A stretch of 64,000 bases of DNA from JANQPX01 sp039197065 (GCA_039197065.1 JBCCUL010000008.1:124001-188000), one strand, 5' to 3'. Positions 8,649 through 18,404 are shown, numbered from the stretch's first letter. The notes: generated from the letters alone by a model not told the origin. Made by a program: numbers and translations.

Positions 8649-9103
8649 TCGACGATCCTTGGCAGCAAGGCAATCTCGAACCAGTACTCCTTCAAACGGT
8701 TCACCGCTTCGAAAAAGCTCGGCCAGTCCAGTGGCTTTTGGATATAGGTGTTGGCGCCCATATCGTAGCAGGCGTTGATATCCTGTGCGTCATCGGAGTT
8801 GGTCATGACGATCACGGGAATGCTACGGAGCAAAGGGGCGCCCTTGATCTTGGTGAGAACGGTTCGACCGTCGATGCCCGGCATGTTGAGATCGAGCAGG
8901 ATGATGCCGGGCTTTGGAGCGTTGGCCGGCGGTGAATATCGTCCTGTTCTAAAGAGGTAGTCCAGCGTTTCCTGACCATCCTCGCAGCGGTGCAGTGGGT
9001 TGCACAAATTGCGGCCCTTCGTCAGCGCGCGCACCGTCGCATCGAAGTCATCGTCGCTGTCGTCAACGATCAAAATGGTCTGCGTGCCTTCAATCGGAGT
9101 CAT
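8645..9103 (-). CDS. single-domain response regulator (Rcp1-like)
   Basis: A 152-aa CheY-like receiver with no output domain. The acidic pair is in ILIVDDSDDDFD, the phospho-acceptor is Asp71 in IILLDLNMPG, and the conserved Thr/Lys positions appear in VIVMTNSDD and YIQKPLDWPSF. The insertion around RTGRYSPPANAPKP is typical of Rcp1-type regulators that partner phytochrome-like or PAS kinases. It overlaps both neighbours by 4 bp. It is probably a phosphoryl shuttle between the two kinases of the operon. Confidence 0.9.
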   Translation of the reverse strand: MTPIEGTQTILIVDDSDDDFDATVRALTKGRNLCNPLHRCEDGQETLDYLFRTGRYSPPANAPKPGIILLDLNMPGIDGRTVLTKIKGAPLLRSIPVIVMTNSDDAQDINACYDMGANTYIQKPLDWPSFFEAVNRLKEYWFEIALLPRIVE

Positions 9104-11253
9104 GCGGCCTGTCCGTTAAGAGTGAAGAAAAATGTCGTGCCCTCACCTGGCGTCGATTCCAGCCAGATCCCGCCATTTCGGCTTTCGATGATTTTCTTGA
9201 CGAAGGTCAGTCCGGCACCCGTGCCCTCGCCGTAAGCCTTCTCGTTGTTCAGCCGCTTGAAGATACGGAAAATGTCTTCCTTAAAGGCTTCCTCGATGCC
9301 GATGCCATTGTCCCTCACATAGAAGACGGTCGCATCGTCGCTCCGCTCGTGCCGATCGCTGGAGGCGACGCCGATTTCAACGACCTTTTCCTCGGAATCA
9401 TTATATTTGATGGCGTTGGTGATCAGGTTCTGGAGTACGGTTGCCATTTGATGCCGGCCCGCGATGACGGAGGCTAGCGGCAAAGGCATCACCAGCCTCG
9501 CATTGCGCTGGCGCATCATGTCGGCAAGGCTGACCTCGATATCGGCGATGACCAGATTGAGATCGACAGGCTCATTGGCTTCCTCGCTGCGGCCGAGGCG
9601 TGAGAAGTACAGCAGATCCGCGATAAGCTGTTCCATGCGCCGACTGAGCTTGATCAGACGGTTCAGACGATTTTCACCGTCCTGCTCAAGCTTCCCCTGA
9701 TAGTCTTCCCGAAGGAATCGCGCATGGTTGGAGATGGCGCGCAGCGGCTCTTTTAAATCATGCGAGGCGATATGCGCAAAGTCGTCCAGCTCACGATTGC
9801 TGCGCTCCAGCTCGCGCGCATACCGGTCGAGCCTGAGCATATCGGCCTTGCGTTCCGATATGTCTTCGGACGAGCCGGCAAGCCGCACCACATTGCCGGC
9901 CTCGTCCCAGACCGCCTGGCCGCGGATATGCAGCCACATATAGCTGCCATCCTCTTTTCTCAACCGGCATTCGTTATCGTAGTCGCCTTCGCCCGCCAGG
10001 TGCCGGCGCCGGCTCTCCATGACCCGGTCGTAGTCGTCGGGATGAAGACGCTCTTGGAAAGATCGCAAGTCCGGCGTGAACGTCTCGTCGCTCACACCGA
10101 TCAAGGCCTTCATGCGGTCGGACCAGAAAAACGTATCGGTTCGGGCATCCCAGTCCCAGATGCCGACCGAGGAACCCTCGACCGCGAGCTGAAAGCGCGT
10201 CTCACTCTCTTCAAGCCGCTCATTCGCCTGGTCGAGCGCTTGGTTGATCCGCTGCAGTTCGTCGCGTGATGCGGTGGTCGTTCTAAGCGCCGTCAGCATG
10301 CGATTGAAGGCCTCCGACAGACGATGGAATTCCTTCGTGCCGCCGGATGAGATCGTCTGATCGAGATCGCCGGTGCGGGTGATCCGCTCGACATTGTCGA
10401 TAAAACCCAGGACAGGCCTGGTGCCGATCACCGCCGTCGCACCGATGGCGATGACGACCGCGGAGATGCTGAGCACCATGGTCGCCCCCAAGAACCAGCC
10501 CAGCCGATTGATGGCGGCCAGCGCTTTGGCGCGCCGCTCCGCGACCAGAAGCAGCAGGCCATCGAATCCGGGCACTGCGGTCGATATCACCGCCCAGACC
10601 GGGCCCGCCTCTCGAGCCGACGAGCCGGCGCCGGAGAACGCCGCATTCGAGCTGTAGAGTGGACGAGCGTCTTCCGCGAAGATGCTGATGGCATCGACTC
10701 TGGTCGGAATGGTGAGCAGTTTCGCCAGCTGCACCGAGCCATAGCGTATCACGATGACGCCTTCGCCATGGTCCGCAATCATGACGGGGGCCGCGACGAT
10801 GAAGCCTTGGTTTTCGACCTGGTGCCAGGTTTCACCGCCGAGAACGGCGTTCAGCCAGGGGGCCTCCGTATAGTCGACATCCGGCCGATTGGAGGCGATG
10901 CGCCGGCCCTTGTAATCGGCGAGCGTCATCTCGGCGTCGGAAAGGCCGGGAACCTGGGCGGTCTCGAAGAAAACCGGCATATACTGGTCGCGCCCCTGCG
11001 CATCCATGATGCCGTTGACGATCAGGTCATTCTCCGCGACCGACGTCGCCGTGCCGATCACCGTATCGAGCTTGAAGGCGATCAACTGCGCATATTGCTC
11101 GGCCTGTCGATGCAGCCGATCATGAAGTTCATTCGAGACCAGTTGATGCATCGCTGACCAGGCGAGCCAGCCGATCACGAGTTGAACGACCACAATCGCC
11201 GGCAGCACCCGCCAAAGGGTGCGGGAAACCAGCGACTCCGGCGCTGCTTTCAT
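9100..11253 (-). CDS. membrane-bound PAS sensor histidine kinase
   Basis: A 717-aa sensor kinase. A first membrane segment (about residues 15-34) and a second (about 248-275) enclose a periplasmic sensor region of Cache/CHASE-like size. HAMP and coiled-coil regions follow, then a PAS/PAC unit ending GNVVRLAGSSEDISERK. The dimerisation domain has His498 in IASHDLKEPLRAISNH. The ATPase domain has NLITNAIKYND, RDNGIGIEE and GEGTGAGLTFVKK. It overlaps the upstream binding-protein gene and the downstream receiver by 4 bp each. The binding protein probably delivers a ligand signal to its periplasmic domain; this is inferred from operon structure. Confidence 0.9.
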   Translation of the reverse strand: MKAAPESLVSRTLWRVLPAIVVVQLVIGWLAWSAMHQLVSNELHDRLHRQAEQYAQLIAFKLDTVIGTATSVAENDLIVNGIMDAQGRDQYMPVFFETAQVPGLSDAEMTLADYKGRRIASNRPDVDYTEAPWLNAVLGGETWHQVENQGFIVAAPVMIADHGEGVIVIRYGSVQLAKLLTIPTRVDAISIFAEDARPLYSSNAAFSGAGSSAREAGPVWAVISTAVPGFDGLLLLVAERRAKALAAINRLGWFLGATMVLSISAVVIAIGATAVIGTRPVLGFIDNVERITRTGDLDQTISSGGTKEFHRLSEAFNRMLTALRTTTASRDELQRINQALDQANERLEESETRFQLAVEGSSVGIWDWDARTDTFFWSDRMKALIGVSDETFTPDLRSFQERLHPDDYDRVMESRRRHLAGEGDYDNECRLRKEDGSYMWLHIRGQAVWDEAGNVVRLAGSSEDISERKADMLRLDRYARELERSNRELDDFAHIASHDLKEPLRAISNHARFLREDYQGKLEQDGENRLNRLIKLSRRMEQLIADLLYFSRLGRSEEANEPVDLNLVIADIEVSLADMMRQRNARLVMPLPLASVIAGRHQMATVLQNLITNAIKYNDSEEKVVEIGVASSDRHERSDDATVFYVRDNGIGIEEAFKEDIFRIFKRLNNEKAYGEGTGAGLTFVKKIIESRNGGIWLESTPGEGTTFFFTLNGQAA

Positions 11254-12464
11254 TTTCCGAGCAGGCCAAGCGGCACGATCACGCCGTTCTTGTCATAGGC
11301 GGCGAGACGGAGATCCTCGGGCCCGAGCGCGTCATGATCATCCGCCGAAAAAGGCGGGTCATAGAGGCGGACCAAACCGTCGTAACGTTCGAGGGTCGCC
11401 ATCGCGTCACGGACCCGATCCCGATCGTTCGTGCCGGCGGCATCGATCGCAAGCGCCAGGAGATGAACGAGATCGTAAGCGTGTGCCGTCCCTGTTGGGG
11501 CCAATATCGATGACGGCCCGTCACAAGCTTGGAAATGCCGGCAATAGGCCGCTAGCACCCTGTCGGCACGATCGGCAAAGGGAGGATCGAAGAATGAAAA
11601 TGTCTGCAGGAACGTCAGATCGACATCCTTGAGATCGTCGAGCGTCGCCTGTTGGAGTTCACTTCCCGTAAATCCCCAATGAGCAATGATCGGCAAGCGC
11701 TCAGCGGGCGGAAGAGCCGCCATATCATGCACCGCCGTGATCACACCGCCAGGTGCCGCGACCAGCATGACCACGTCAGCGCCGGCAAGTTTGATCGCCT
11801 CCAGCTGACCGGCGACGCTTTGGGCGCCGGTATTGAACCACTGGATTGCTGCCGGCTCCTCGCTGCGGTTTTCGAGCGCTGTCGTCATCGCGACTTCGTT
11901 GGAACGCCCCCAGGCGGTCTGCCAGAGAAGGAGAGCAGGGCGTCGATAGCCCCGTTTGAAGGCGGCATCGATCAGAAATTCCCCCGCATATTCATCACGC
12001 GCCGATACCCGAAATACGAAGTTGGGGTCATAATCGTTGTCGACGACGAATGTGCCGGCCGCCCAAGGCCCGAGATAGAGGAGGTTGTGCTCGTGGATGA
12101 TTTCGAGCTCGGCCATGGCGACCGGCGTGTGGATGCCACCCATGACGGCGACAAGATCGTCCATCAAAGCGAGTTCTTTGATATTGTCGACCCCACGGTC
12201 CGGATTGCCGCGATGATCGCGCACCACCAGTTCCAGCGGGCGACCGAGCACGCCTCCGGCCTGGTTGATTTCGTCGATAGCAATGGCCGCACCGCGCCTG
12301 ATCGCTTCGCCGCCCAATGCCGCAGCTGCTGACATGTCGGCATCAAGACCGACCAGAACAGGTGCTGCCCGTTCATCTGCCGCATGCGACGAGAGGGACG
12401 TCAGAAAGCAGGCAAAAAGGCTAAGCACCGCCACCCGCACCCGGTTCTGGGCAACACGCATCAT
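11250..12464 (-). CDS. periplasmic substrate-binding protein (type I fold, Leu/Ile/Val-like), sensory
   Basis: A secreted binding protein with a signal peptide (MMRVAQNRVRVAVLSLFACF, cut near SSHAAD). It shows the PBP1/Peripla_BP_6 fold: AIDEINQAGGVLGRPLELVV, ALMDDLVAVMGGIHTPV and a mature length near 380 aa. No permease or ATPase accompanies it. Instead its 3' end overlaps a sensor kinase gene by 4 bp, so it probably acts as a ligand receptor rather than a transporter component. The frame extends to a TTG at 12476, but the ATG pair at 12461-12464 starts directly at the signal peptide. Confidence 0.85.
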   Translation of the reverse strand: MMRVAQNRVRVAVLSLFACFLTSLSSHAADERAAPVLVGLDADMSAAAALGGEAIRRGAAIAIDEINQAGGVLGRPLELVVRDHRGNPDRGVDNIKELALMDDLVAVMGGIHTPVAMAELEIIHEHNLLYLGPWAAGTFVVDNDYDPNFVFRVSARDEYAGEFLIDAAFKRGYRRPALLLWQTAWGRSNEVAMTTALENRSEEPAAIQWFNTGAQSVAGQLEAIKLAGADVVMLVAAPGGVITAVHDMAALPPAERLPIIAHWGFTGSELQQATLDDLKDVDLTFLQTFSFFDPPFADRADRVLAAYCRHFQACDGPSSILAPTGTAHAYDLVHLLALAIDAAGTNDRDRVRDAMATLERYDGLVRLYDPPFSADDHDALGPEDLRLAAYDKNGVIVPLGLLGK

Positions 12465-12769
12465 CGGATCTCGCAATCGTCAGCAGCGATTTTCGTTATC
12501 ACTACTAAAACTTTAAATTATATCTTTGTCTGAAGTTAATCAATCTATGGTTTTGTTATTTTCATGATTCTTGACGGTACGACAAGCCATGGGAACGTTG
12601 CGAGATGCTGGTCTTCGGGCAGCAATATCTAAATTCATCATCATAAACGGAAAATAAACACTTACCGCTTTATCTTCTCTTCATATCCCTGGGGAGACGG
12701 CGCTCGCCGAACGTTAGTCGTCGCTGCGCGTCGTTCTGCCCTCGAGCCCTATGCGGTAAGCGAGGAACA
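12465..12769. promoter_or_regulatory. divergent promoter region of the sensory genes
   Basis: About 300 bp, AT-rich from 12490 to 12690, between the divergent sensory operon and the receiver gene. It is likely to hold both promoters. I see no clear palindrome or assignable -35/-10 elements. Confidence 0.4.
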
Positions 12770-13354
12770 ATGCGTCTACTCATCGTCGACGACAGTCGGC
12801 TCGACCGGACCCGGATCAAGCGTCTGATCAACCAGATGAATACCGAGGTCAGCCTAGCTGAAGCTCAGGATGTGCCGACGGCGCTCGGCATGGTCGCGGT
12901 AGAAAAATTCGACTGTATCCTGCTCGATTACCGTCTGCCTGGCGCCGACGGGGTGGACCTTGCCGCCCAGATCGCCGCAAGCCACGGAGGCGCCGGCACG
13001 CCGATGGTCATGCTGACCGGCGAGCCCTCCGAAGACCTGGCGGAACATGCGATCGGTTCCGGCCTGACGGATTTTCTCGGCAAGCGCAACCTGTCCGCCG
13101 AACATCTGCGCCAGACCCTGTTCAATGCCGTGGTCAAGCATCGCAACGACATGGCGACGACGACGCCGGAGAAAGACGAAGGCCACGACAAGCTACCCAG
13201 CGAGATGTCGCAGGACGAACGCATGGCAATCGCCGATGCCCTCGATGTACTGGAGCGCGCCGGCGTGTTCGATCAAACCGCCGAGGATGGTGAAGAGGTG
13301 ATCAAGGCGCTGCGCAAAATTCGCGACGCCACCACCTCCATGCTCCTCCATTAG
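12770..13354 (+). CDS. response regulator receiver protein with helical C-terminal extension
   Basis: A 194-aa protein. Residues 1-125 are a CheY-like receiver with MRLLIVDDSRLDR, phospho-acceptor Asp53 in CILLDYRLPGADG and the conserved Thr in MLTGEPSED. The usual lysine region reads LTDFLGKRNLSAEHL. The remaining 70 residues are charged and helical with no known output motif. It is divergent from the sensory operon and probably belongs to the same pathway. There is no DNA-binding domain, so it may act by protein contact. Confidence 0.85.
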   Translation: MRLLIVDDSRLDRTRIKRLINQMNTEVSLAEAQDVPTALGMVAVEKFDCILLDYRLPGADGVDLAAQIAASHGGAGTPMVMLTGEPSEDLAEHAIGSGLTDFLGKRNLSAEHLRQTLFNAVVKHRNDMATTTPEKDEGHDKLPSEMSQDERMAIADALDVLERAGVFDQTAEDGEEVIKALRKIRDATTSMLLH

Positions 13355-13829
13355 TGGTGCGATCACCTCAAGCGGTGTGATCAACCGATTGGATTTCGGC
13401 AGCCTTCGACGAAAGGACTTGACCACCCAAAGGCATGCTGTTCCTTGTCGGGATAGCTGACGGGGGTATCTTCAGCAGCAAGATGGCCGGGTGTTGGACA
13501 TCAAGACCGGCGCCTCCGATCAAACTCACCAAGCTGCGGCCGTCTCGACGGCAATGATGGCGAAATCCAGTGTCACGCCGAACATCGCAGCCGCCCCTCT
13601 CACCTTTCGATTGCTCCTCAAGCCAGCCCGGAACCCGTTCTGGGGGCAGACAGAGCCGCCCGACGCCAAGTGCTGAAAAATTGGCAACTCGACCTATAAA
13701 TTAGGCAATCAAATCATTTAACAATCAGAAGCTTGCAATATCGCACGGACGAAGCAAAGCTCGGAGCCAGTGAGCGGCGAGACGTGAAGTCCACGCTGCA
13801 TAAAAATCACAAAATAGGGAGCTTTGCTC
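13355..13829. other. non-coding gap before the TRAP operon
   Basis: About 475 bp. A short inverted repeat GATCAC/GTGATC (13360-13365 and 13376-13381) directly follows the receiver gene and might form a weak hairpin, but no T-run follows. The last 150 bp are AT-rich and probably carry the TRAP operon promoter. The Shine-Dalgarno AGGGAG at 13816-13821 fixes the next start. No gene is seen. Confidence 0.4.
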
Positions 13830-14843
13830 ATGACCTTCTATCGAACCCTGACCGGCGTCGCCCTTGCGGCCGGTCTTATGTCTGCCGGCGTCGCTCAGGC
13901 GCAGGAACCCACCTTCTTCCGTATCGGCACCGGCAGTGCGGGCGGCACCTACTTCCCGATCGGCGGTACGATCGCGAACGGCATCTCCTCGCCTCCGGGT
14001 GCGCGTCCCTGTGACGAAGGCGGCCAGTGCGGCGTGCCGGGGCTGATCGCGATTGCGCAGTCGACCACCGCCTCGGTCTTCAACAACACCGCGGTCCAGA
14101 ACGGCGAGCTCGAAGCCGGCATGGCCGCGGCCGACGTCACCCGCTCCATGTATCTCGGCGAGGGCAAGTTCGACGGCAAGCCGCACGAAAAACTGCGCAT
14201 CGTCGCCAATCTCTTCCCCGAGGACCTGCATCTGGTGCTGCCGCAGGGCTCCTCGATCGAGAGCCTTGCCGACCTCGAAGGCAAGCGTGTCGGCATCGCT
14301 CAGGCGGGCTCGGGCACGCAGGTCGCCGTGCTGCAGATGCTCGAAGCCTGGGGCGTCACCCGCGATAACATGGAAGAGGCCGAGCTCAACAACAGCCAGT
14401 CGGCCGAGCGTCTCGCCGATGGTCAGCTCGACGCCTATTTCTACGCCGCCGGCTGGCCGGTGGCTGCGATGGTGCAGCTCTCCAGCACCAAGGGTATGGA
14501 GCTCCACTCCTTCACCGACGAGGATCTCGCCAAGATCAACGAGATCATCCCCGCCTACATTCCCTCGTCGATCCCTGAAGGGGTCTATGAAGGCGTCGAT
14601 TACGAGGTGAAGACGTCGGCGGTTTCGGCCCTCCTGGTCGTCTCCTCCGATCTTGACGAAGAGCTGGTCTACGGCATCACGTCGGCGCTCTGGAACGACA
14701 ACACACGGAAGCTGCTCGACAACGGCCATGCCAAGGGCAAGCAGATCACCCCGGACACCGCCCTCGACGGCATCGAGGCGCTGGGCGTGCCGCTGCATGC
14801 GGGCGCTGAGAAGTTCTACAAGGAAGCTGGTCTTCTGAAGTAA
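13830..14843 (+). CDS. TAXI-family TRAP transporter solute-binding protein
   Basis: A 337-aa periplasmic receptor with a signal peptide (MTFYRTLTGVALAAGL, cut after AQA). The TAXI signature FFRIGTGSAGGTYFPIGG follows immediately after the cleavage site. Other family features are IAQAGSGTQVAVLQMLEAWG and a C-terminal KGKQITPDTALDGI segment. It captures the substrate for the fused permease encoded next. TAXI receptors are known for dicarboxylates and amino acids. The neighbouring DadA-like and D-cysteine desulfhydrase-like enzymes suggest a D-amino acid, which is inference. The start is the ATG at 13830, eight bases after AGGGAG; an in-frame TTG six bases upstream is less likely. Confidence 0.93.
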   Translation: MTFYRTLTGVALAAGLMSAGVAQAQEPTFFRIGTGSAGGTYFPIGGTIANGISSPPGARPCDEGGQCGVPGLIAIAQSTTASVFNNTAVQNGELEAGMAAADVTRSMYLGEGKFDGKPHEKLRIVANLFPEDLHLVLPQGSSIESLADLEGKRVGIAQAGSGTQVAVLQMLEAWGVTRDNMEEAELNNSQSAERLADGQLDAYFYAAGWPVAAMVQLSSTKGMELHSFTDEDLAKINEIIPAYIPSSIPEGVYEGVDYEVKTSAVSALLVVSSDLDEELVYGITSALWNDNTRKLLDNGHAKGKQITPDTALDGIEALGVPLHAGAEKFYKEAGLLK

Positions 14844-14863
14844 AGACGGACCGACCTCTGATC

Positions 14864-14897
14864 GGCAGCCGGGCGGCGCTCTGCCGTCCGGCTGCCG
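14864..14897. promoter_or_regulatory. stem-loop between receptor and permease genes
   Basis: CGGCAGCCGG (14864-14873) and CCGGCTGCCG (14888-14897) form a perfect 10-bp stem whose interior can extend pairing with CGGC/GCCG. Such intercistronic hairpins commonly protect the receptor transcript or partly terminate, giving more receptor than permease. There is no T-run. Confidence 0.55.
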
Positions 14898-14924
14898 ACA
14901 TGACCCGAAAAAAGAGAGGCGGCC

Positions 14925-17141
14925 ATGGCGGAAGGGCGCATCGACGGCGAGCTTTCTGAGCAGGAACTCGCCGATATCGAACGCAGATATGATGAGGGTG
15001 CTGCCACCCGGAAGGTCGCCCCCGGCTTCGCCCAGGTTCTTCGCTGGGTCGCGCTTGCCTTCGCCATCTACCATTACCTGACCGCCGGTTTTGCGCTTCC
15101 GCCCGATTACTGGCATATGGGCTGGCATCTTTCCGGCCTGTTCATTTTGACCTACGCGCTTTATCCGGCGATCAAGACAAAGGGGGCGTTCGACCTCAAG
15201 ACCGGCCCGCTACGGCTCGGCGGCGTTCCCTATCTCGACGTCATCCTGATGGTGCTCGGCGTCGCATCCGCCCTCTATCTCGGCCTCGCCTGGCGCGGCA
15301 TCCCGTTCCTTGGCATCGAGGAACAGACCTTCAGGATGGGCAACCCGAACGGCTACGACATGCTGTTCGGCTGCATCCTCATCCTGCTCGTCCTCGACAT
15401 CGCAAGACGCACGCTCGGCTGGGTGCTGCCGATGATCATCTGCTGCTTCATCGCCTATGCCCTGCTCGGTCAGTATTTCCCGGGAATCCTTCAGCATCCC
15501 GGCGTGAACTTCAACACCTTCGTCTCGTCGATGTACTTCCCCCAGGAGGGCATCTTCGGCGTGACGCTCTGGGTCGTCTCGACCATCGTCTTTCACTTCG
15601 TCCTCTTCGGCGTGATCGCGCAGCGAACGGGGCTTGGCCAGCTCTTCATCGACAACGCCACGATCCTCGCCGGCCGCTATATGGGCGGCCCCGCGAAGGT
15701 CTCCGTCGTCTCCTCGGCCTTCTTCGGCACGATCTCCGGCTCCTCGGTCGCGAATACGGTGTCGACCGGTGCGCTCACCATCCCGAACATGAAACGGCTC
15801 GGCTATCCCGGCCATTTCGCAGGCGGCGTCGAGGCCGCGGCATCAGCAGGCGGTCAGATCACACCGCCGATCATGGGGGCCGCGGCCTTCATCATGGCTG
15901 AGTTCCTGGAAGTCCCCTACACCACCATCGTCATCGCCGCGATCTTCCCGGCCATCCTCCACTATGTCGGCGTCTTCGCCGTGGTGCATCTGATGGCGAA
16001 GCGGCTCAGCCTCAAAGGCCTCGCCCCCGACATGCTGCCGAAGCTCGCCACCGTCTGGCGCGACGGCTGGGCCAATATCGTGCCGCTGGTCGGCCTCCTG
16101 GTGGTGCTGTTCTCGGGCTACACGCCGTTCATGTCAGCCTTTTGCGGCATCTCGCTCGCCCTCGTCGCCGGCATGAGCCGCGCGAAGGAACCCGCGACGC
16201 TCATCTACGCCGCCGCCTTCATCGCCTTCGTCGTCTGGAAATATCTGGGCGGCGGGTTCGATTTCGTTATGTCCGCGATCCTGATCGCCGGCGCCGTGCT
16301 CGCCACCTTCAACCCGCAGCGGCGCGTCCTGATCGGCGAGATGGCCGACACCTTCGAGACCGGCGTGAAATACGCGCTCGCCGTCGGCGCCGCGTCTGCC
16401 GCCGTCGGCATCGTCGTCGGCGTCATCAATACCACCGGTATTGGGTTCAGAATCGGTTTCATGGTGACCCAAGGTGCGTCGGCGCTCGGGACCGACCTCT
16501 ATTCGGTCCTGAGCTTAGGCGGTGCGCTTACCTTCTTCGGCATCGAAGATCTGACGCTTTTCATCAGCCTCGTCTTCATCGCGATCGCCTGCATTCTGAT
16601 GGGCGCTGGCATTCCGACGACGGCGCTCTACATCATGCTGGTCTCCGTCGCCCAGCCTGCGCTCGCCCAACTCGGCGTGCCGCCGATCGCGAGCCATATG
16701 TTCGTGCTGTATTACGGTGTCGTCGCCGAGATCACGCCGCCCGTCTGCACCTCCGCCTATGCCGCAGCTGCGATCGCCAATTCCAACCCGTTCCGAACGG
16801 GCATATCCGCGTTCACGCTCGGCCTCGGCAAGGTCATCGCACCCATGGCGTTCGTCTATGCGCCGGTGCTCCTGTTCGTCTCGTCGACCGGCTTCGACTT
16901 TGTCGAATTCTCCTACACAGCAACGAGTTGCATCGCCGGCGTGGTCGCGCTTTCGGCCGCCGTCGTCGGCTATTTCAGGGCGTCGATGGGTGCTGTTCAA
17001 CGGATCCTGTCCGCCCTTGCCGGTCTGATCTTCATCGCCCCGAGCCTGCAGGCCGACCTCGTGGCCCTGGCCCTTCTGGCGCCGGTGATTGTCATGCAGA
17101 TCCTGGCGAAGCCGAAACCTGAGCCTGGCCTGGCGTCTTGA
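14925..17141 (+). CDS. TRAP transporter fused permease (DctQM fusion)
   Basis: A 738-aa inner-membrane protein typical of TAXI systems, in which the 4-helix small subunit and 12-helix large subunit are fused. After a hydrophilic N-terminus (about 40 residues) come many membrane segments. The DctM-type core includes FGTISGSSVANTVSTGALTI, GGQITPPIMGAAAFIMAEFL and, later, GAGIPTTALYIMLV and EITPPVCTSAYAAAAIA. It drives Na+- or H+-coupled uptake of the ligand bound by the upstream receptor. The Shine-Dalgarno GAGAGGC precedes the ATG at 14925. It ends 3 bp before the DadA-like gene. Confidence 0.93.
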   Translation: MAEGRIDGELSEQELADIERRYDEGAATRKVAPGFAQVLRWVALAFAIYHYLTAGFALPPDYWHMGWHLSGLFILTYALYPAIKTKGAFDLKTGPLRLGGVPYLDVILMVLGVASALYLGLAWRGIPFLGIEEQTFRMGNPNGYDMLFGCILILLVLDIARRTLGWVLPMIICCFIAYALLGQYFPGILQHPGVNFNTFVSSMYFPQEGIFGVTLWVVSTIVFHFVLFGVIAQRTGLGQLFIDNATILAGRYMGGPAKVSVVSSAFFGTISGSSVANTVSTGALTIPNMKRLGYPGHFAGGVEAAASAGGQITPPIMGAAAFIMAEFLEVPYTTIVIAAIFPAILHYVGVFAVVHLMAKRLSLKGLAPDMLPKLATVWRDGWANIVPLVGLLVVLFSGYTPFMSAFCGISLALVAGMSRAKEPATLIYAAAFIAFVVWKYLGGGFDFVMSAILIAGAVLATFNPQRRVLIGEMADTFETGVKYALAVGAASAAVGIVVGVINTTGIGFRIGFMVTQGASALGTDLYSVLSLGGALTFFGIEDLTLFISLVFIAIACILMGAGIPTTALYIMLVSVAQPALAQLGVPPIASHMFVLYYGVVAEITPPVCTSAYAAAAIANSNPFRTGISAFTLGLGKVIAPMAFVYAPVLLFVSSTGFDFVEFSYTATSCIAGVVALSAAVVGYFRASMGAVQRILSALAGLIFIAPSLQADLVALALLAPVIVMQILAKPKPEPGLAS

Positions 17142-17144
17142 TCG

Positions 17145-18401
17145 ATGGCTGACGACATCAAGCCGCATGACGTCACCATCATCGGCGCCGGTATCGTCGG
17201 CATCTGCTCGGCGCTATCATTACTGGAACGCGGCGCCACCGTTCGCCTGATCGACCGCGCCGGCCCCGCCGAAGGCGCGAGCTATGGCAATGCCGGCGTG
17301 ATCTCGCCCTGGTCCTGCGTGCCGATGTCCCTGCCAGGGACGTGGCGGACCTTGCCGAGCGCCCTGCTCGATCCGCTGGGTCCGCTTTCGATCCGCTGGC
17401 GCTACCTGCCGAAATTTCTCCCTTGGGCGCTCCGCTTTCTGAAGGCGGGTCGCGTCGATCAGGTCGAGAAAATCGCCGACGCCATGAACCAGCTGACCCA
17501 ACCCAATGTCGAGCTCTACCGACGCCATCTGGCGGGCACTGGCAAGGAGCACCTGCTGCAGGACTGCTATTACGTTCAGGCTCAGCGCAACCCGGTGAAG
17601 CCAGGCCCCGATGCTCTCGGCTATCGCCTCCGGGAACGCCACGGCACGCCGATGGAACTGGTCGACGGCGAGCAGCTCCGCGAGATCGAGCCAGCGCTGT
17701 CGTCGGACTACCAGTCAGGCCTGGTGATCCATGATCAGGCACGCGCGCTCCACCCAGGCGAGATCGGGAAGACGCTTGCCGAAAAGGCGCTCGCGCAGGG
17801 TGCCGAGTTTCTTCGCCATGACGTCCAGGCAATCAAGCCGGATGACGGCGGCGGATGGCTGATCGAGACCACAGCCGAAACGCTCACCGCCTCGAAACTG
17901 CTGATTACGGCGGGCGCCTGGTCGACGCGTCTTCTCGAAGCGCTCGGCATACGCCTCCCGCTGGAGTTCGAGCGCGGCTATCATATCGAATTCAGAAATC
18001 CGTGCGTCGAGCTTCGTCATTCCGTCATGGATCTCGACAGAAAATTCGTCATCTCAGCCATGACCTCGGGCATTCGAAGCGCCGGCACCGCCGAGTTTGC
18101 CGGTCTCGACGCCCCGCCGGACTATCGCCGCGCCGACATGCTGAAGACACTGACCAAGGCCATGTTGCCGGATCTCAATGTCGACAGCACCGAAAGGTGG
18201 ATGGGCGTGCGGCCCTCCTTCCCGGACAGCCTCCCCTGCATCGGCGCGCTCCCGGGCTTCGCCAATCTCTACGGCGCCTTCGGCCACAGCCATTTCGGCC
18301 TCGGCATGGCGCCGAAGACCGGCGAGATCATCGCGGACGTCCTGACGGACCGCCGCGCCAATATCGATCTTTCAGCCTACCGCGCCGAGCGTTTTTCCTG
18401 A
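17145..18401 (+). CDS. DadA-like D-amino acid dehydrogenase (FAD-dependent oxidoreductase)
   Basis: A 418-aa DAO-family flavoprotein. The dinucleotide-binding motif is VTIIGAGIVGICSALSLLER, followed by a glutamate-type acidic end of strand 2 (RLIDRAG) and GASYGNAGVISPWS, very like DadA. C-terminal motifs are GVRPSFPDSLPCIGALPG and GHSHFGLGMAPKTGEIIAD. The family oxidises D-amino acids to 2-oxo acids and ammonia, feeding electrons to the membrane. It begins 3 bp after the TRAP permease stop, so it is co-transcribed and probably works on the imported compound. Confidence 0.9.
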   Translation: MADDIKPHDVTIIGAGIVGICSALSLLERGATVRLIDRAGPAEGASYGNAGVISPWSCVPMSLPGTWRTLPSALLDPLGPLSIRWRYLPKFLPWALRFLKAGRVDQVEKIADAMNQLTQPNVELYRRHLAGTGKEHLLQDCYYVQAQRNPVKPGPDALGYRLRERHGTPMELVDGEQLREIEPALSSDYQSGLVIHDQARALHPGEIGKTLAEKALAQGAEFLRHDVQAIKPDDGGGWLIETTAETLTASKLLITAGAWSTRLLEALGIRLPLEFERGYHIEFRNPCVELRHSVMDLDRKFVISAMTSGIRSAGTAEFAGLDAPPDYRRADMLKTLTKAMLPDLNVDSTERWMGVRPSFPDSLPCIGALPGFANLYGAFGHSHFGLGMAPKTGEIIADVLTDRRANIDLSAYRAERFS

Positions 18402-18404
18402 TCC

